Shown here: positions 1-6,355 of the stretch, in pieces | How the letters are laid out: every line of letters begins with the position of its first letter | Numbering within the stretch: position 1 is the stretch's first letter | Assembly (NCBI GenBank): GCA_002067705.1 | Contig: MVRL01000163.1 | Location: forward strand, 1 to 34,233 | From: Methanosaeta sp. PtaU1.Bin112 | GTDB taxonomy: Archaea > Halobacteriota > Methanosarcinia > Methanotrichales > Methanotrichaceae | Reading direction: 5' to 3' | Length of the DNA: 34,233 bases | Translations under genes and position numbers: made by a program | Notes under the pieces: generated by a model | What the model was told of the DNA's origin: nothing | Database searches by the model: none | What the model saw: the letters and a program-made list of their open reading frames with translations, nothing else

Positions 1-25
1 GTAGTCCAAAAAAGAGTCGAACCGG

Positions 26-53
26 AAGGAGGATAGGTCGATACATCCTCCTT
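26..53. repeat. inverted repeat, possible hairpin terminator
   Basis: The 9-base arms AAGGAGGAT (26-34) and ATCCTCCTT (45-53) are perfectly complementary around a 10-base loop. The stretch lies beyond the 3' end of the minus-strand gene that stops at 145 and holds no gene. It could end a transcript entering from outside the window. It contains anti-Shine-Dalgarno-like sequence, so pairing with a ribosome binding site is also conceivable. No function can be proved from sequence. Confidence 0.5.
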
Positions 54-144
54 TATCGGAGTGCTTTCATGGTAAAAGATAGATTTGGATGCAGCTGATC
101 CTCAGCACATCCACGGTTCGTTGAACAGAATTGATCGTTAAGTC

Positions 145-381
145 TTACCATCCCCAGCTGTACCAGCGGTATGAAAACGGCCCGTAGAAGTTGGCATTCC
201 ACCATGGATCAAAGTAATTATAGTAATAGTAGGAAGGGCTGTACCAGTGATAGGTCACCGGATGCCACGATACAGGGTGATGCGCAAAATGTCCGTCGTG
301 ATGCGGTATAGCCGATGCAGTGCTCATGAAACAGAGCAGGCCGAGGGCCAGGATGGCCAATGCCAGTTTGATCTTTCTCAT
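145..381 (-). CDS. small secreted His/Tyr/Trp-rich protein
   Basis: This 78-residue protein starts with a clear signal peptide: Lys/Arg, a hydrophobic core, then an Ala-Ser-Ala type cleavage site near residue 24. The mature part of about 54 residues is almost entirely His, Tyr, Trp, Phe, Ser and Pro, with His clustered in its first half and Tyr/Trp in the second. An AGGAGG ribosome binding site sits 6 bases before the ATG, so the gene is very probably translated. No family is recognised. The composition suggests a surface or metal-binding peptide, but that is inference. It stands alone, with a TATA-like stretch upstream around 439-452. Confidence 0.7.
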   Translation of the reverse strand: MRKIKLALAILALGLLCFMSTASAIPHHDGHFAHHPVSWHPVTYHWYSPSYYYYNYFDPWWNANFYGPFSYRWYSWGW

Positions 382-438
382 TTTAATCCTCCTATTCAGT
401 TTCCTTCATTGGATACTATACTCTACACGTTTATCAGG

Positions 439-452
439 CTTTTTTTTATGTA
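439..452 (-). promoter_or_regulatory. TATA-like element for the His/aromatic-rich gene
   Basis: On the minus strand the sequence reads CATAAAAAAAAGCC. It would place transcription start near 420, giving a leader of about 40 bases that includes the AGGAGG site. This assignment rests on position and AT content only. Confidence 0.35.
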
Positions 453-847
453 GATCTCGGCTCGATGTCACATGAACATCCATCCGTAATGGTCCCACAT
501 GCAGATTAAAATTGCGGTTTTTCTTGGTAGCTTGTAGGTTTAAGCGACATCAAGAGGCTATTTTCCAGGTGCTGATAGATATTTTCAGCATATGCGAGAT
601 GATGGTCCGCGAAGTTTCAGGATGATGGATGCTTCGCGTCAGGCTTCCTAGAAACCGGGATGGTGAGATTGCCGTGCCAGGAACCGGGCAAGAACCAGAA
701 GGTAAGCTGCTATCTGAATTAGCTCTAGCCGGAATAGCGGAGGATGAAGAGCTTGCGCTCGCCGCCCAGCCAAATGATGCATCATTAATCCTCTGAGAAA
801 GAGAGAGCTCGACAAGAATAAATAAAACAGAAAAAAGAGATTTAATT
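453..847. other. long non-coding stretch with two small inverted repeats
   Basis: I see no convincing gene here. TGCTGA (570-575) pairs with TCAGCA (585-590), and CGCGAAG (608-614) pairs with CTTCGCG (632-638). The minus strand has an open frame of 72 codons at 648-866 that overlaps the end of the repeat-protein gene. It lacks a ribosome site and looks like chance. The two adjacent hairpins could belong to a small RNA, but there is no promoter I can assign. Confidence 0.3.
831..836 (-). terminator. oligo-T terminator after the tandem-repeat protein gene
   Basis: The minus strand carries a run of six T, followed by more T-rich sequence, within 20 bases after the stop codon at 848. This is the usual archaeal intrinsic terminator type, which needs no strong hairpin. 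Confidence 0.5.
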
Positions 848-1432
848 TTATTGTCCGTTCAGCCACATGTTGCTCCAGTAGTACCAGTTATCATCAATGC
901 GGGAGCTGGAGTAAATGCCATTGTACTTTCGAAGCTCTTTGTATGTATTGGCCAGCTCCAGTGCTGCTTGAGGATCATTGAACGCATAAGGATTGGCCAA
1001 TGCAGAATATACAGCGGCATCATCCAGAGCGCCTCTGATTCCTTGAGGCCCGTTCAACCACATATTAGCCCAGTAGGGCCAGTTATCTTCAACGCGAGAG
1101 CTGGAGTATATAGCGTTGTGCTTTTGAAGCTCTCTGTATGTATTTGCCCTCTCCAATGACGCTTGAGGATCATTGTATACATAGGGGTTCTGAAGCGCTT
1201 TGTATAGGTCTGTCCCGCTCAGGACGTTTTGAGGATTATCTGCCACATCCATACTCTGCATCGCTTTGTACAGGTCAGCTCTTTCCAGAGCAGTCTGAGG
1301 AGCGCTGCTCTTGTAAATGCTGCTGTAACTCTCGGCGGCTCCTGTACCGATCAAGCCAGCAATAAGTAAGGCGGAAATGCAAATCATGCAAATCCTAGCG
1401 GATAGAACTCCCGATATAGCCTTAGTTGTCAT
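848..1432 (-). CDS. secreted protein with tandem 47-residue aromatic repeats
   Basis: The 194-residue product has an N-terminal hydrophobic segment (about residues 12-32) ending at a Gly-Ala-Ala-Glu junction, consistent with export. Two nearly identical 47-residue units occupy residues 82-128 and 147-193, a period of 65 residues. Each begins NPY, contains NDPQA and ANTY, and ends with YSSSR, NW, YW and NMWLNG. A weaker, shorter relative (LERADLYKAMQ and DLYKALQ) lies before them. A GGGTGA ribosome site sits 7 bases before the ATG. I recognise no family. The Trp/Tyr/Asn-rich repeats suggest a surface or adhesive role, as inference. It has its own promoter region and is downstream of the aconitase/dehydrogenase cluster. 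Confidence 0.75.
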   Translation of the reverse strand: MTTKAISGVLSARICMICISALLIAGLIGTGAAESYSSIYKSSAPQTALERADLYKAMQSMDVADNPQNVLSGTDLYKALQNPYVYNDPQASLERANTYRELQKHNAIYSSSRVEDNWPYWANMWLNGPQGIRGALDDAAVYSALANPYAFNDPQAALELANTYKELRKYNGIYSSSRIDDNWYYWSNMWLNGQ

Positions 1433-1493
1433 TTTTTTTCACCCGTCCCCTATCATCTATCATATAACTTGATGCCAGCAATTACTCTATCAG

Positions 1494-1504
1494 GGATATA
1501 TGAA
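1494..1504 (-). promoter_or_regulatory. TATA-like element for the tandem-repeat protein
   Basis: The minus strand reads TTCATATATCC. Transcription would start near 1473, leaving a leader of about 40 bases that carries the GGGTGA ribosome site. A second candidate, AAGTTATATG at 1461-1470, would leave the ribosome site at or before the start, so I prefer the former. Confidence 0.4.
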
Positions 1505-1512
1505 GGTAAAGA

Positions 1513-1543
1513 TCATATGAACTCTTCAGGTATCTCATATGAA
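1513..1543. repeat. paired direct repeats upstream of a TATA box
   Basis: The 9-mer TCATATGAA occurs at 1513-1521 and again at 1535-1543, a period of 22 bases or about two helical turns. Each copy contains the palindrome CATATG. The pair lies about 10 bases upstream of the candidate TATA box of the gene starting at 1432, a typical activator position. Confidence 0.4.
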
Positions 1544-1575
1544 GGATACAATGCCTATTCCATGATTATACATCA

Positions 1576-2556
1576 TCACTGCTTTCGCATCAGGCAATTA
1601 GAAATTACTCGCGTCACATCCGCCGTATTGCTGCTCCCGCCCAGGTCCGGCGTCTTCGCTCCGCAGGACAGCGCCTTCTGCACCGCAGCCTCTATCCTGC
1701 CTGCCATCTCGGGCTCGCCCAGCCAGCGCATCATCATCGCCGCGCTGCGGATCGCGCCCACCGGGTTGGCGATGCCCTTTCCGGCAATATCCGGGGCGCT
1801 TCCGTGAATGGGCTCAAAGAGCGCATGATCGGTGCCGATGTTGGCGCTGGCACACAGGCCCAGACTGCCGATCACTCCTGCCGCCTCATCGCTCAGGATG
1901 TCCCCGAAGAGATTGGTGGTGACCAGCACATCAAACCTTCCTGGATTTGTCACCATATTGTAGGCGGCTGCATCCACCAGCATCTCCTCACAGGGCACGG
2001 CCCGCCTTGCCGCGACCTCCTGGCAGGTCTTCAGAAAGAGTCGGTCGCTCTTCAGCACATTGGCCTTATGGACAACAGTCAGCTTCCTGCGGCTTGCTGC
2101 CAGATCGCAGGCATTCTCTGCAATCCTCTCGCTGCCCCGGCGGGTTATGACCCGCACGGTATGCGCCTGCTCAGCATCCATCTCCTCCTGGCCCGAATAA
2201 AGCCCCTCCGTGTTCTCCCGCACAATGATAAAATCGAGTTTTTGCGACTGGAAAGGCCTGATGTTTGCATAAAGATCCAGCTCTTTTCTTATGCGGAGAA
2301 GGACGCTCTTGTAGTTGGGGTCGGGCGGGGTGGTGATCGCCCCAAAAAGAATACAATCGCACGCTTTAAGCGCAGCCAGATCCTCCTCGGACATGGCAAG
2401 GCCAGTCCTCTTCCAGCGGACCAGGCCAATTTCCACAAACACGGGCTCAAACTCAGCACCTGCGGCCCGCAGCACTGCCAGAGCGCTCTCTACCACCTCC
2501 GGGCCAATGCCATCACCTCCGACGACAGCTACCTTCTTAGCTCCTCTACCAGACAT
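1576..2556 (-). CDS. isocitrate/isopropylmalate-family dehydrogenase, probably homoisocitrate dehydrogenase (AksF) or LeuB
   Basis: This is an NAD(P)-dependent, metal-dependent oxidative decarboxylase of 3-isopropylmalate or homoisocitrate-type substrates. The 326-residue length is usual for archaeal members. The N-terminus has VVGGDGIGPEV. The substrate region has VRENTEGLYSG, and the C-terminal part has FGDILSDEAAG and EPIHGSAPDIAG, which contribute metal and cofactor contacts in the family. A GAGG ribosome site lies 7 bases before the ATG. The start overlaps the preceding unknown gene by 28 bases, which implies coupled translation. The partner aconitase small subunit carries a homoaconitase-type specificity loop, which favours a role in the 2-oxosuberate route to coenzyme B. 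Leucine synthesis cannot be excluded. Confidence 0.9.
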   Translation of the reverse strand: MSGRGAKKVAVVGGDGIGPEVVESALAVLRAAGAEFEPVFVEIGLVRWKRTGLAMSEEDLAALKACDCILFGAITTPPDPNYKSVLLRIRKELDLYANIRPFQSQKLDFIIVRENTEGLYSGQEEMDAEQAHTVRVITRRGSERIAENACDLAASRRKLTVVHKANVLKSDRLFLKTCQEVAARRAVPCEEMLVDAAAYNMVTNPGRFDVLVTTNLFGDILSDEAAGVIGSLGLCASANIGTDHALFEPIHGSAPDIAGKGIANPVGAIRSAAMMMRWLGEPEMAGRIEAAVQKALSCGAKTPDLGGSSNTADVTRVISNCLMRKQ

Positions 2557-3356
2557 CGTACCGCCTCTGCTATCTTTGCCGGACCCTCTCCCCAGTGAAC
2601 CGATATTCCCTGCTGGCCGTTCTTCTCGGTCAGGCCCTTCATCTCAGAGCGACAGCACCGGGTGATAAAAGGCCGCTGCGGCATCAGGATCCTCTCCGAG
2701 CTTTGCAGGGGACAGATATTGATAAACTCGAAATCCTTGCCGGGATTGTTGGCCAGAAAGATCTCCCTGGAAACCGTGCAACCCACAATCCTGGGATGCT
2801 CATGCACAATCCTGTCTGTATCCAAGGAGCGCCCCAGCCCTGAGGCCCGGCAGGGGTAGTAGACGGAGCTACTATCAAACCGGCGCAGATCCAGGATGCG
2901 GGGCACAAAGCTAACCGTCAGGTCCCCCAGGATGCCGCAGGCCGCCAGGCTGGCGAGAACATGGACCAGCCAGGGTGGATTAGGAGGCGAGACATCCAGA
3001 ACCTCGATAGAGAGAATGGCAGAAGGGTCCGGGTCCTTGACGAAGGTGATGTGCTCATCCGGACCGGAAAAGACCACAGTGTTCGCTTCACTCTTCTGGC
3101 AGACCTCGCCAGCCAGCTCTATAAGATGGGCTCTATTCCTGGTGTCCACAATATCAGGATAAAATAAGATCTCTTGACCGGAAGCGATCAATTCCAGCTC
3201 CGTCACCGCTCTCATGAATCCCGAGCCGCGACTCTTTACTTGATAAAGGGCTGGTCCCTCCCGGCTGATGAGATACTTTGTGGCAAAATAGACCGGATCG
3301 CCCCGCCGCTCCTGGTCCTTGATCCCTACAAACTTGTACTCATCCGGAAAGATCAT
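2529..3356 (-). CDS. conserved-looking protein of unknown function in the AksE/AksF-type cluster
   Basis: The 275-residue protein sits between the aconitase small subunit and the dehydrogenase. It overlaps the upstream gene by 4 bases and the downstream gene by 28, so the three are translated together. It has no signal peptide or membrane segment. It contains eight cysteines (86, 140, 169, 193, 215, 234, 235, 268), several in conserved-looking settings: [30 protein letters not shown] and [11 protein letters not shown] recall an unnamed gene in the same place in Methanosarcina genomes but cannot check it. The Cys-rich second half would suit a metal or Fe-S site. No function is assigned. Confidence 0.8.
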   Translation of the reverse strand: MIFPDEYKFVGIKDQERRGDPVYFATKYLISREGPALYQVKSRGSGFMRAVTELELIASGQEILFYPDIVDTRNRAHLIELAGEVCQKSEANTVVFSGPDEHITFVKDPDPSAILSIEVLDVSPPNPPWLVHVLASLAACGILGDLTVSFVPRILDLRRFDSSSVYYPCRASGLGRSLDTDRIVHEHPRIVGCTVSREIFLANNPGKDFEFINICPLQSSERILMPQRPFITRCCRSEMKGLTEKNGQQGISVHWGEGPAKIAEAVRCLVEELRR

Positions 3357-3832
3357 GCCAATCCTTTCTGCCGCCTTCGGTGCGCCACCAGTCCACCGTC
3401 TTTGAGAATCTCCATGAGAAAATCAGGCAGACGGGATCCCGGATAGATCTTATTTCCCACCTGCACCGTCCCTGCCGCCAGGTCCACGGTCACGCTATCG
3501 CCTTTTTCGCAGGAGACGTCGGCTTCAATCAGAGGCAGCCCTACATTGATGGCATTTCGATAGAAGATCCGGGCGAAGGACCGGGCGATAACCACAGCCA
3601 CACCTGCTCCCTTCAGCGCTCTGGGCGCCTGCTCGCGCGAGGATCCGCTGCCAAAGTTCCTGCCCGCTACAATCACGTCGCCTTTTTGCACCTGGGAGGC
3701 AAAGTTGCTGTCCAGGCCTTCCATGGCATGCTCCGCCCAGAGCCTCGCGTCCTTTGTGCGCAGGTACTTGCCGGGTATGATCACATCGGTATCCACATCA
3801 TCTCCATAGACCCAAGCTCGTCCCATTATCAT
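3353..3832 (-). CDS. hacB: homoaconitase / 3-isopropylmalate dehydratase small subunit (HacB/LeuD family)
   Basis: This is the swivel-domain small subunit of an aconitase-type hydro-lyase. It works with a separate Fe-S large subunit, which is not in the window. Diagnostic parts are [18 protein letters not shown] at the N-terminus, then YLRT, then [14 protein letters not shown] and [18 protein letters not shown]. In methanogens the YLRT loop is reported for homoaconitase, whereas leucine-pathway subunits carry other residues there, so a coenzyme B role is favoured. The chosen ATG at 3832 fits the family N-terminus and gives 159 residues. The frame is open back to an ATG at 3895, which would add 21 unusual residues. 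Neither start has a good ribosome site, so the start is uncertain. Confidence 0.85.
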   Translation of the reverse strand: MIMGRAWVYGDDVDTDVIIPGKYLRTKDARLWAEHAMEGLDSNFASQVQKGDVIVAGRNFGSGSSREQAPRALKGAGVAVVIARSFARIFYRNAINVGLPLIEADVSCEKGDSVTVDLAAGTVQVGNKIYPGSRLPDFLMEILKDGGLVAHRRRQKGLA

Positions 3833-4009
3833 GAATACTTGTATTGAGCCCTCCCCCATAATACTCTTTGCATCACTTTCGCCCCGCGCGGCCATTCTTT
3901 TTCTCTTGGCAATAAATTCAATGATCTGTGCGTGGCAATCTATAGGGCCATATTATTCGTGAATTTTTAGAGCATCATTTGTATCTTGCACATACATTTA
4001 TTCTCTTAA

Positions 4010-4033
4010 AAAATGATTTACTGAAATCATTTT
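4010..4033. repeat. perfect 10-base palindrome, probable operator
   Basis: AAAATGATTT (4010-4019) and AAATCATTTT (4024-4033) are perfect inverted copies around the 4-base centre ACTG. The element lies between the divergent hacB-type and isf transcription units, about 10 bases upstream of the likely TATA box of the latter. It could be a dimeric regulator site or a transcript hairpin. Confidence 0.6.
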
Positions 4034-4042
4034 GTTCAGAAA

Positions 4043-4055
4043 AGTATTTATTATT
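4043..4055 (+). promoter_or_regulatory. TATA box of the small gene/isf/afpA unit
   Basis: The stretch AGTATTTATTATT follows the A-rich AGAAA at 4039-4043, which resembles a TFB recognition element. It predicts transcription start near 4074-4078, just before the first candidate ATG at 4076. Confidence 0.5.
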
Positions 4056-4075
4056 ACACGTACTAATTGTCTGTT

Positions 4076-4300
4076 ATGGCAGGAGTATTCGCGCCCCTGG
4101 GATGGCCCCTGCAAAGGAGGCCCAGGATAGAGCGACAGGTTCTCTCCAGCAGCAGATTGGACAGCAAGGCCCTGGAGCTACAAACCGCCAAAGAGATCCT
4201 TAAAGAAGTCTTCGGCACAACTTCTGCCGAGGTTGAGGAGATGATCCGGCTGCGCCTGGCGGAGCGGGATGCTCTTCCAGAAAATCTGAAATATCTTTAG
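4076..4300 (+). pseudogene. small hypothetical gene, apparently frameshifted
   Basis: The reading frame ending at 4300 encodes ALELQTAKEILKEVFG, TTSAEVEEMIRLRLAER and a short tail, a plausible small helical soluble protein. The first part of that frame is Arg/Ser/Trp-rich and looks unlike real protein. In the neighbouring frame, the ATG at 4102 begins MAPAKEAQDRATGSLQQQ, which does look natural and would run smoothly into ALELQTAKE if one base were removed near 4160-4170. I therefore suspect a one-base insertion, programmed shifting or a sequencing error in an original protein of about 64 residues. A short form could also start at TTG 4157. The gene ends 15 bases before isf. Confidence 0.45.
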
Positions 4301-4315
4301 AGGCTATATGCATTC

Positions 4316-4918
4316 ATGATACTCGGCATATCCGGCAGTCCCAGGAATATGGCTACGGAGCATATCCTCGGCGAGACCCTCAAAATGCTGGAGGAGAGGG
4401 GCCTGCAGACGGAGCAATTCACAATTCGAGGCAGGCAGATCAGCCCTTGCAGACACTGTGATTATTGCCTCAAGAACAAGGAGTGCATAATCAAGGATGA
4501 TATGTATCAGCTCTACCCACTCATCAAGGAAGCGCAGGGTTTTGTTATCGCAACGCCTGTCTATAACGGCAGCCTAAGTGCCCAAACCAAGATCATAATA
4601 GACAGAACGCGGGCCACATTGGCTGCTGACCCCAAAACCCTGCGGATGAAGCCCGGCATGGCTATAGCCGTGGGAGGCGATCGCATGGGCGGCCAGGAGC
4701 TGGCCTTGCAGCAGATCCATGCATTTTTCATTCTCAATGGCATGATCCCGGTAAGCGGGGGATTTTTTGGTGCCAACCTGGGAGCAACATTCTGGTCTCG
4801 CGATACCCGAGAGGGTGCAATAGCTGATGAAGAAGGATTTCGGTCGCTGCGAAAGACCGTCCGGAGGTTCGCGGAGATGGTTGCGCATCTGGGAGACCTG
4901 AGCGCACAGGAAAAATAA
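4316..4918 (+). CDS. isf: iron-sulfur flavoprotein (Isf family, NADPH-dependent FMN reductase-like)
   Basis: This is a 200-residue flavodoxin-fold electron carrier. GISGSPR at residues 4-10 is the FMN phosphate loop. The compact cysteine motif C45-x2-C48-x2-C51-x5-C57 is the mark of Isf proteins, which bind a 4Fe-4S cluster next to FMN. ATPVYNGSLSA is the second flavin contact region. Isf of Methanosarcina and Archaeoglobus takes electrons from ferredoxin and has been linked to oxygen/peroxide defence. afpA follows after 28 bases, the same pairing as in Archaeoglobus. The start has only a weak ribosome site (GAGG, 12 bases away). Confidence 0.9.
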   Translation: MILGISGSPRNMATEHILGETLKMLEERGLQTEQFTIRGRQISPCRHCDYCLKNKECIIKDDMYQLYPLIKEAQGFVIATPVYNGSLSAQTKIIIDRTRATLAADPKTLRMKPGMAIAVGGDRMGGQELALQQIHAFFILNGMIPVSGGFFGANLGATFWSRDTREGAIADEEGFRSLRKTVRRFAEMVAHLGDLSAQEK

Positions 4919-4946
4919 ATATCATGAAAATAAGCAAGTGAGTCTT

Positions 4947-5519
4947 ATGGCAAAGGATGGCAGCAAGAGGAAGATTGCCTGGGGAATCACAGGCAGTGGC
5001 GATCGAATTGAAGAGACGGTGCAGGCTATGATAGAATTGCAGAAGCAGTACGATGACGTGGTGGACGTGCGCGTCTTTGTATCCAAAGCAGGCGAGCAGG
5101 TTATCAAATATTATAAGCTCTTCAATATTCTGGAGAAACATTTTGACAAGGTATGGGTGGAGATCAATGCCAACTCACCATTTCTGGCTGGCCAATTGCA
5201 GGTGAAACGCTACGAGTTTTTATTGCTCGCGCCCGCGACATCAAATACCGTAGCCAAGATCTCATTGGGCCTGGCAGACTCGCTCCTCTCCAATGCAGCC
5301 ATCATGTCTCAGAAGGCATTCGTCCCCACATACATCATGCCCTGCGATTACAAGCCCGGGATTTTAACCACCATTCTTCCTGACGGCAGCGAGATGCGGC
5401 TTCGCATTCGAAAAGAGGATGCTGAGCATGTAGATAGCCTGCGCAAAATGGATGATGTCTTTGTCATTGAGAATCCCTCTGAGATCGCAGGCATCTTCAA
5501 GAAGCATTTCTCAGCCTGA
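4947..5519 (+). CDS. afpA: archaeoflavoprotein AfpA (flavoprotein family)
   Basis: This is a 190-residue FMN protein of the flavoprotein/DfpA-like fold. Recognised parts are KIAWGITGSGDRIEETV at the N-terminus and the flavin-site region LLLAPATSNTVAKISLGLADS, shortened here to its core APATSNTVAK. IMPCDYKPG follows. In Archaeoglobus fulgidus AfpA accepts electrons from the adjacent Isf. The related DmrB of Methanosarcina reduces dihydromethanopterin, so that alternative should be kept in mind. The ATG at 4947 has an AAGTGAG ribosome site 4 bases upstream. A GTG at 4938 would add three residues. The last 9 bases overlap the end of the convergent small secreted gene. Confidence 0.88.
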   Translation: MAKDGSKRKIAWGITGSGDRIEETVQAMIELQKQYDDVVDVRVFVSKAGEQVIKYYKLFNILEKHFDKVWVEINANSPFLAGQLQVKRYEFLLLAPATSNTVAKISLGLADSLLSNAAIMSQKAFVPTYIMPCDYKPGILTTILPDGSEMRLRIRKEDAEHVDSLRKMDDVFVIENPSEIAGIFKKHFSA

Positions 5520-5840
5520 GATGCTGCTATTGAGCAATTTCAGGCAGACAATATCATAGCTATCGCCTGAATAAAATTTCTTTACCGTCGCGGTCTCATT
5601 TCCGCAGGTTATTGTCTCATTCATTCCCAAGACCATTGATGAAGATTGCCCAGGAGCCGCAGGAATCGATATCCATACCTCCTCCGCCAGGGAATCGATA
5701 TCTTCAACCTGCAATATGCAGCTTTCCAGAGTGTAGTTCTCATGCGTGGATAGGACTATTTCCTGAGAAAAGGCAGGACCGATCAGGGCAAATAATATGA
5801 TACACCCAGTGAACCCTAAAAGACCGATCGCCCTAATCAT
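5511..5840 (-). CDS. small secreted protein of unknown function
   Basis: The 109-residue product has a signal peptide (hydrophobic core GLLGFTGCIILFALIG, cleavage after FS near residue 25). Its mature region of about 84 residues has several N-x-S/T sites and two cysteines (in ESCILQ and TCGNET). Phrases such as YTLESCILQVEDID and VKKFYSGDSYDIVCLKL resemble parts of methanogen S-layer duplication domains, but this is only a visual likeness. ATG 5840 is chosen because AGAGGT lies 6 bases before it. The frame is also open to an ATG at 5855. It converges with afpA and diverges from cfbA. Confidence 0.65.
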   Translation of the reverse strand: MIRAIGLLGFTGCIILFALIGPAFSQEIVLSTHENYTLESCILQVEDIDSLAEEVWISIPAAPGQSSSMVLGMNETITCGNETATVKKFYSGDSYDIVCLKLLNSSISG

Positions 5841-5937
5841 GCAGATACCTCTCATCTCCGTGCAAATGCTTATGCTGGCCGCTTCAGCCTCGAAAGGATT
5901 TAGTACTTATGAATCTATCGTCCCTTAATACGCGACG

Positions 5938-5946
5938 TATAAAAAG
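5938..5946 (+). promoter_or_regulatory. candidate TATA box of the cfb genes
   Basis: GTATAAAAAG lies about 21 bases before the cfbA ATG at 5963, which would make the mRNA leaderless. A weaker candidate, GGATTTAGTA near 5897-5906, would instead leave a leader of about 35 bases containing GGTG. I cannot decide between them. Confidence 0.35.
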
Positions 5947-5962
5947 TAATACTGGTGTTTCC

Positions 5963-6355
5963 ATGAAAGATGTAGGATTGCTTATACTGGGGCATGGTTC
6001 CAGCCTGCCTTACAATAGAGAACTGGTGGAATCGCTTGCCCAGATGGTCAGTAAAACACACTCCGGGCCGGTCAGGACTGCTTATCTCAATATGAACAAG
6101 CCAGACATCCCGGAGGGACTCCTCAGCTTTGCAGGAACAAATGTATCAAAGATTGTGGCTCTGCCCCTCTTCCTGGCTCACGGGGTGCATACCCGCCAGG
6201 ATATTCCCCAGGAGATGGGTATTGATCCGCAGAAGCGCAGAGGCATTTTAAAGATTGGCGGCAAAGAGGTGGAGGTAATTTGCGCTGAGCCTCTGGGCGT
6301 GGACGAATGCATCGCAATACTGGCATACAAGCGGGCGACAGAGGCCCTAGAGTAG
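5963..6355 (+). CDS. cfbA: sirohydrochlorin nickelochelatase / cobaltochelatase CfbA (CbiX small type)
   Basis: The short archaeal class II chelatase inserts nickel into sirohydrochlorin for coenzyme F430, and can insert cobalt for B12. The 130-residue length is typical of the homodimeric CbiX-small form. ILGHGSS places the catalytic His at residue 11, and PLFLAHGVHTRQDIP places the second metal-binding histidines at 73 and 76. The ATG at 5963 matches the family start. An upstream in-frame ATG at 5909 would add 18 residues of unlikely sequence. cfbE follows with an overlap of 49 bases and then cfbD, confirming F430 as the pathway. Confidence 0.93.
   Translation: MKDVGLLILGHGSSLPYNRELVESLAQMVSKTHSGPVRTAYLNMNKPDIPEGLLSFAGTNVSKIVALPLFLAHGVHTRQDIPQEMGIDPQKRRGILKIGGKEVEVICAEPLGVDECIAILAYKRATEALE

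Noticed and set aside
11-30. tRNA-like GGTTCGACTC on the minus strand
   Set aside because: The flanking bases do not form a T-arm stem and no anticodon arm or D-arm can be drawn.
648-866. 72-codon minus-strand frame with a hydrophobic start
   Set aside because: It overlaps the end of the repeat-protein gene, has no ribosome site, and runs through that gene's T-rich terminator, which explains the Phe/Leu-rich part.
1804-2598. Plus-strand open frame of 264 codons
   Set aside because: It is antisense to the isopropylmalate-type dehydrogenase and its product is His/Arg/Pro-rich without any recognisable motif.
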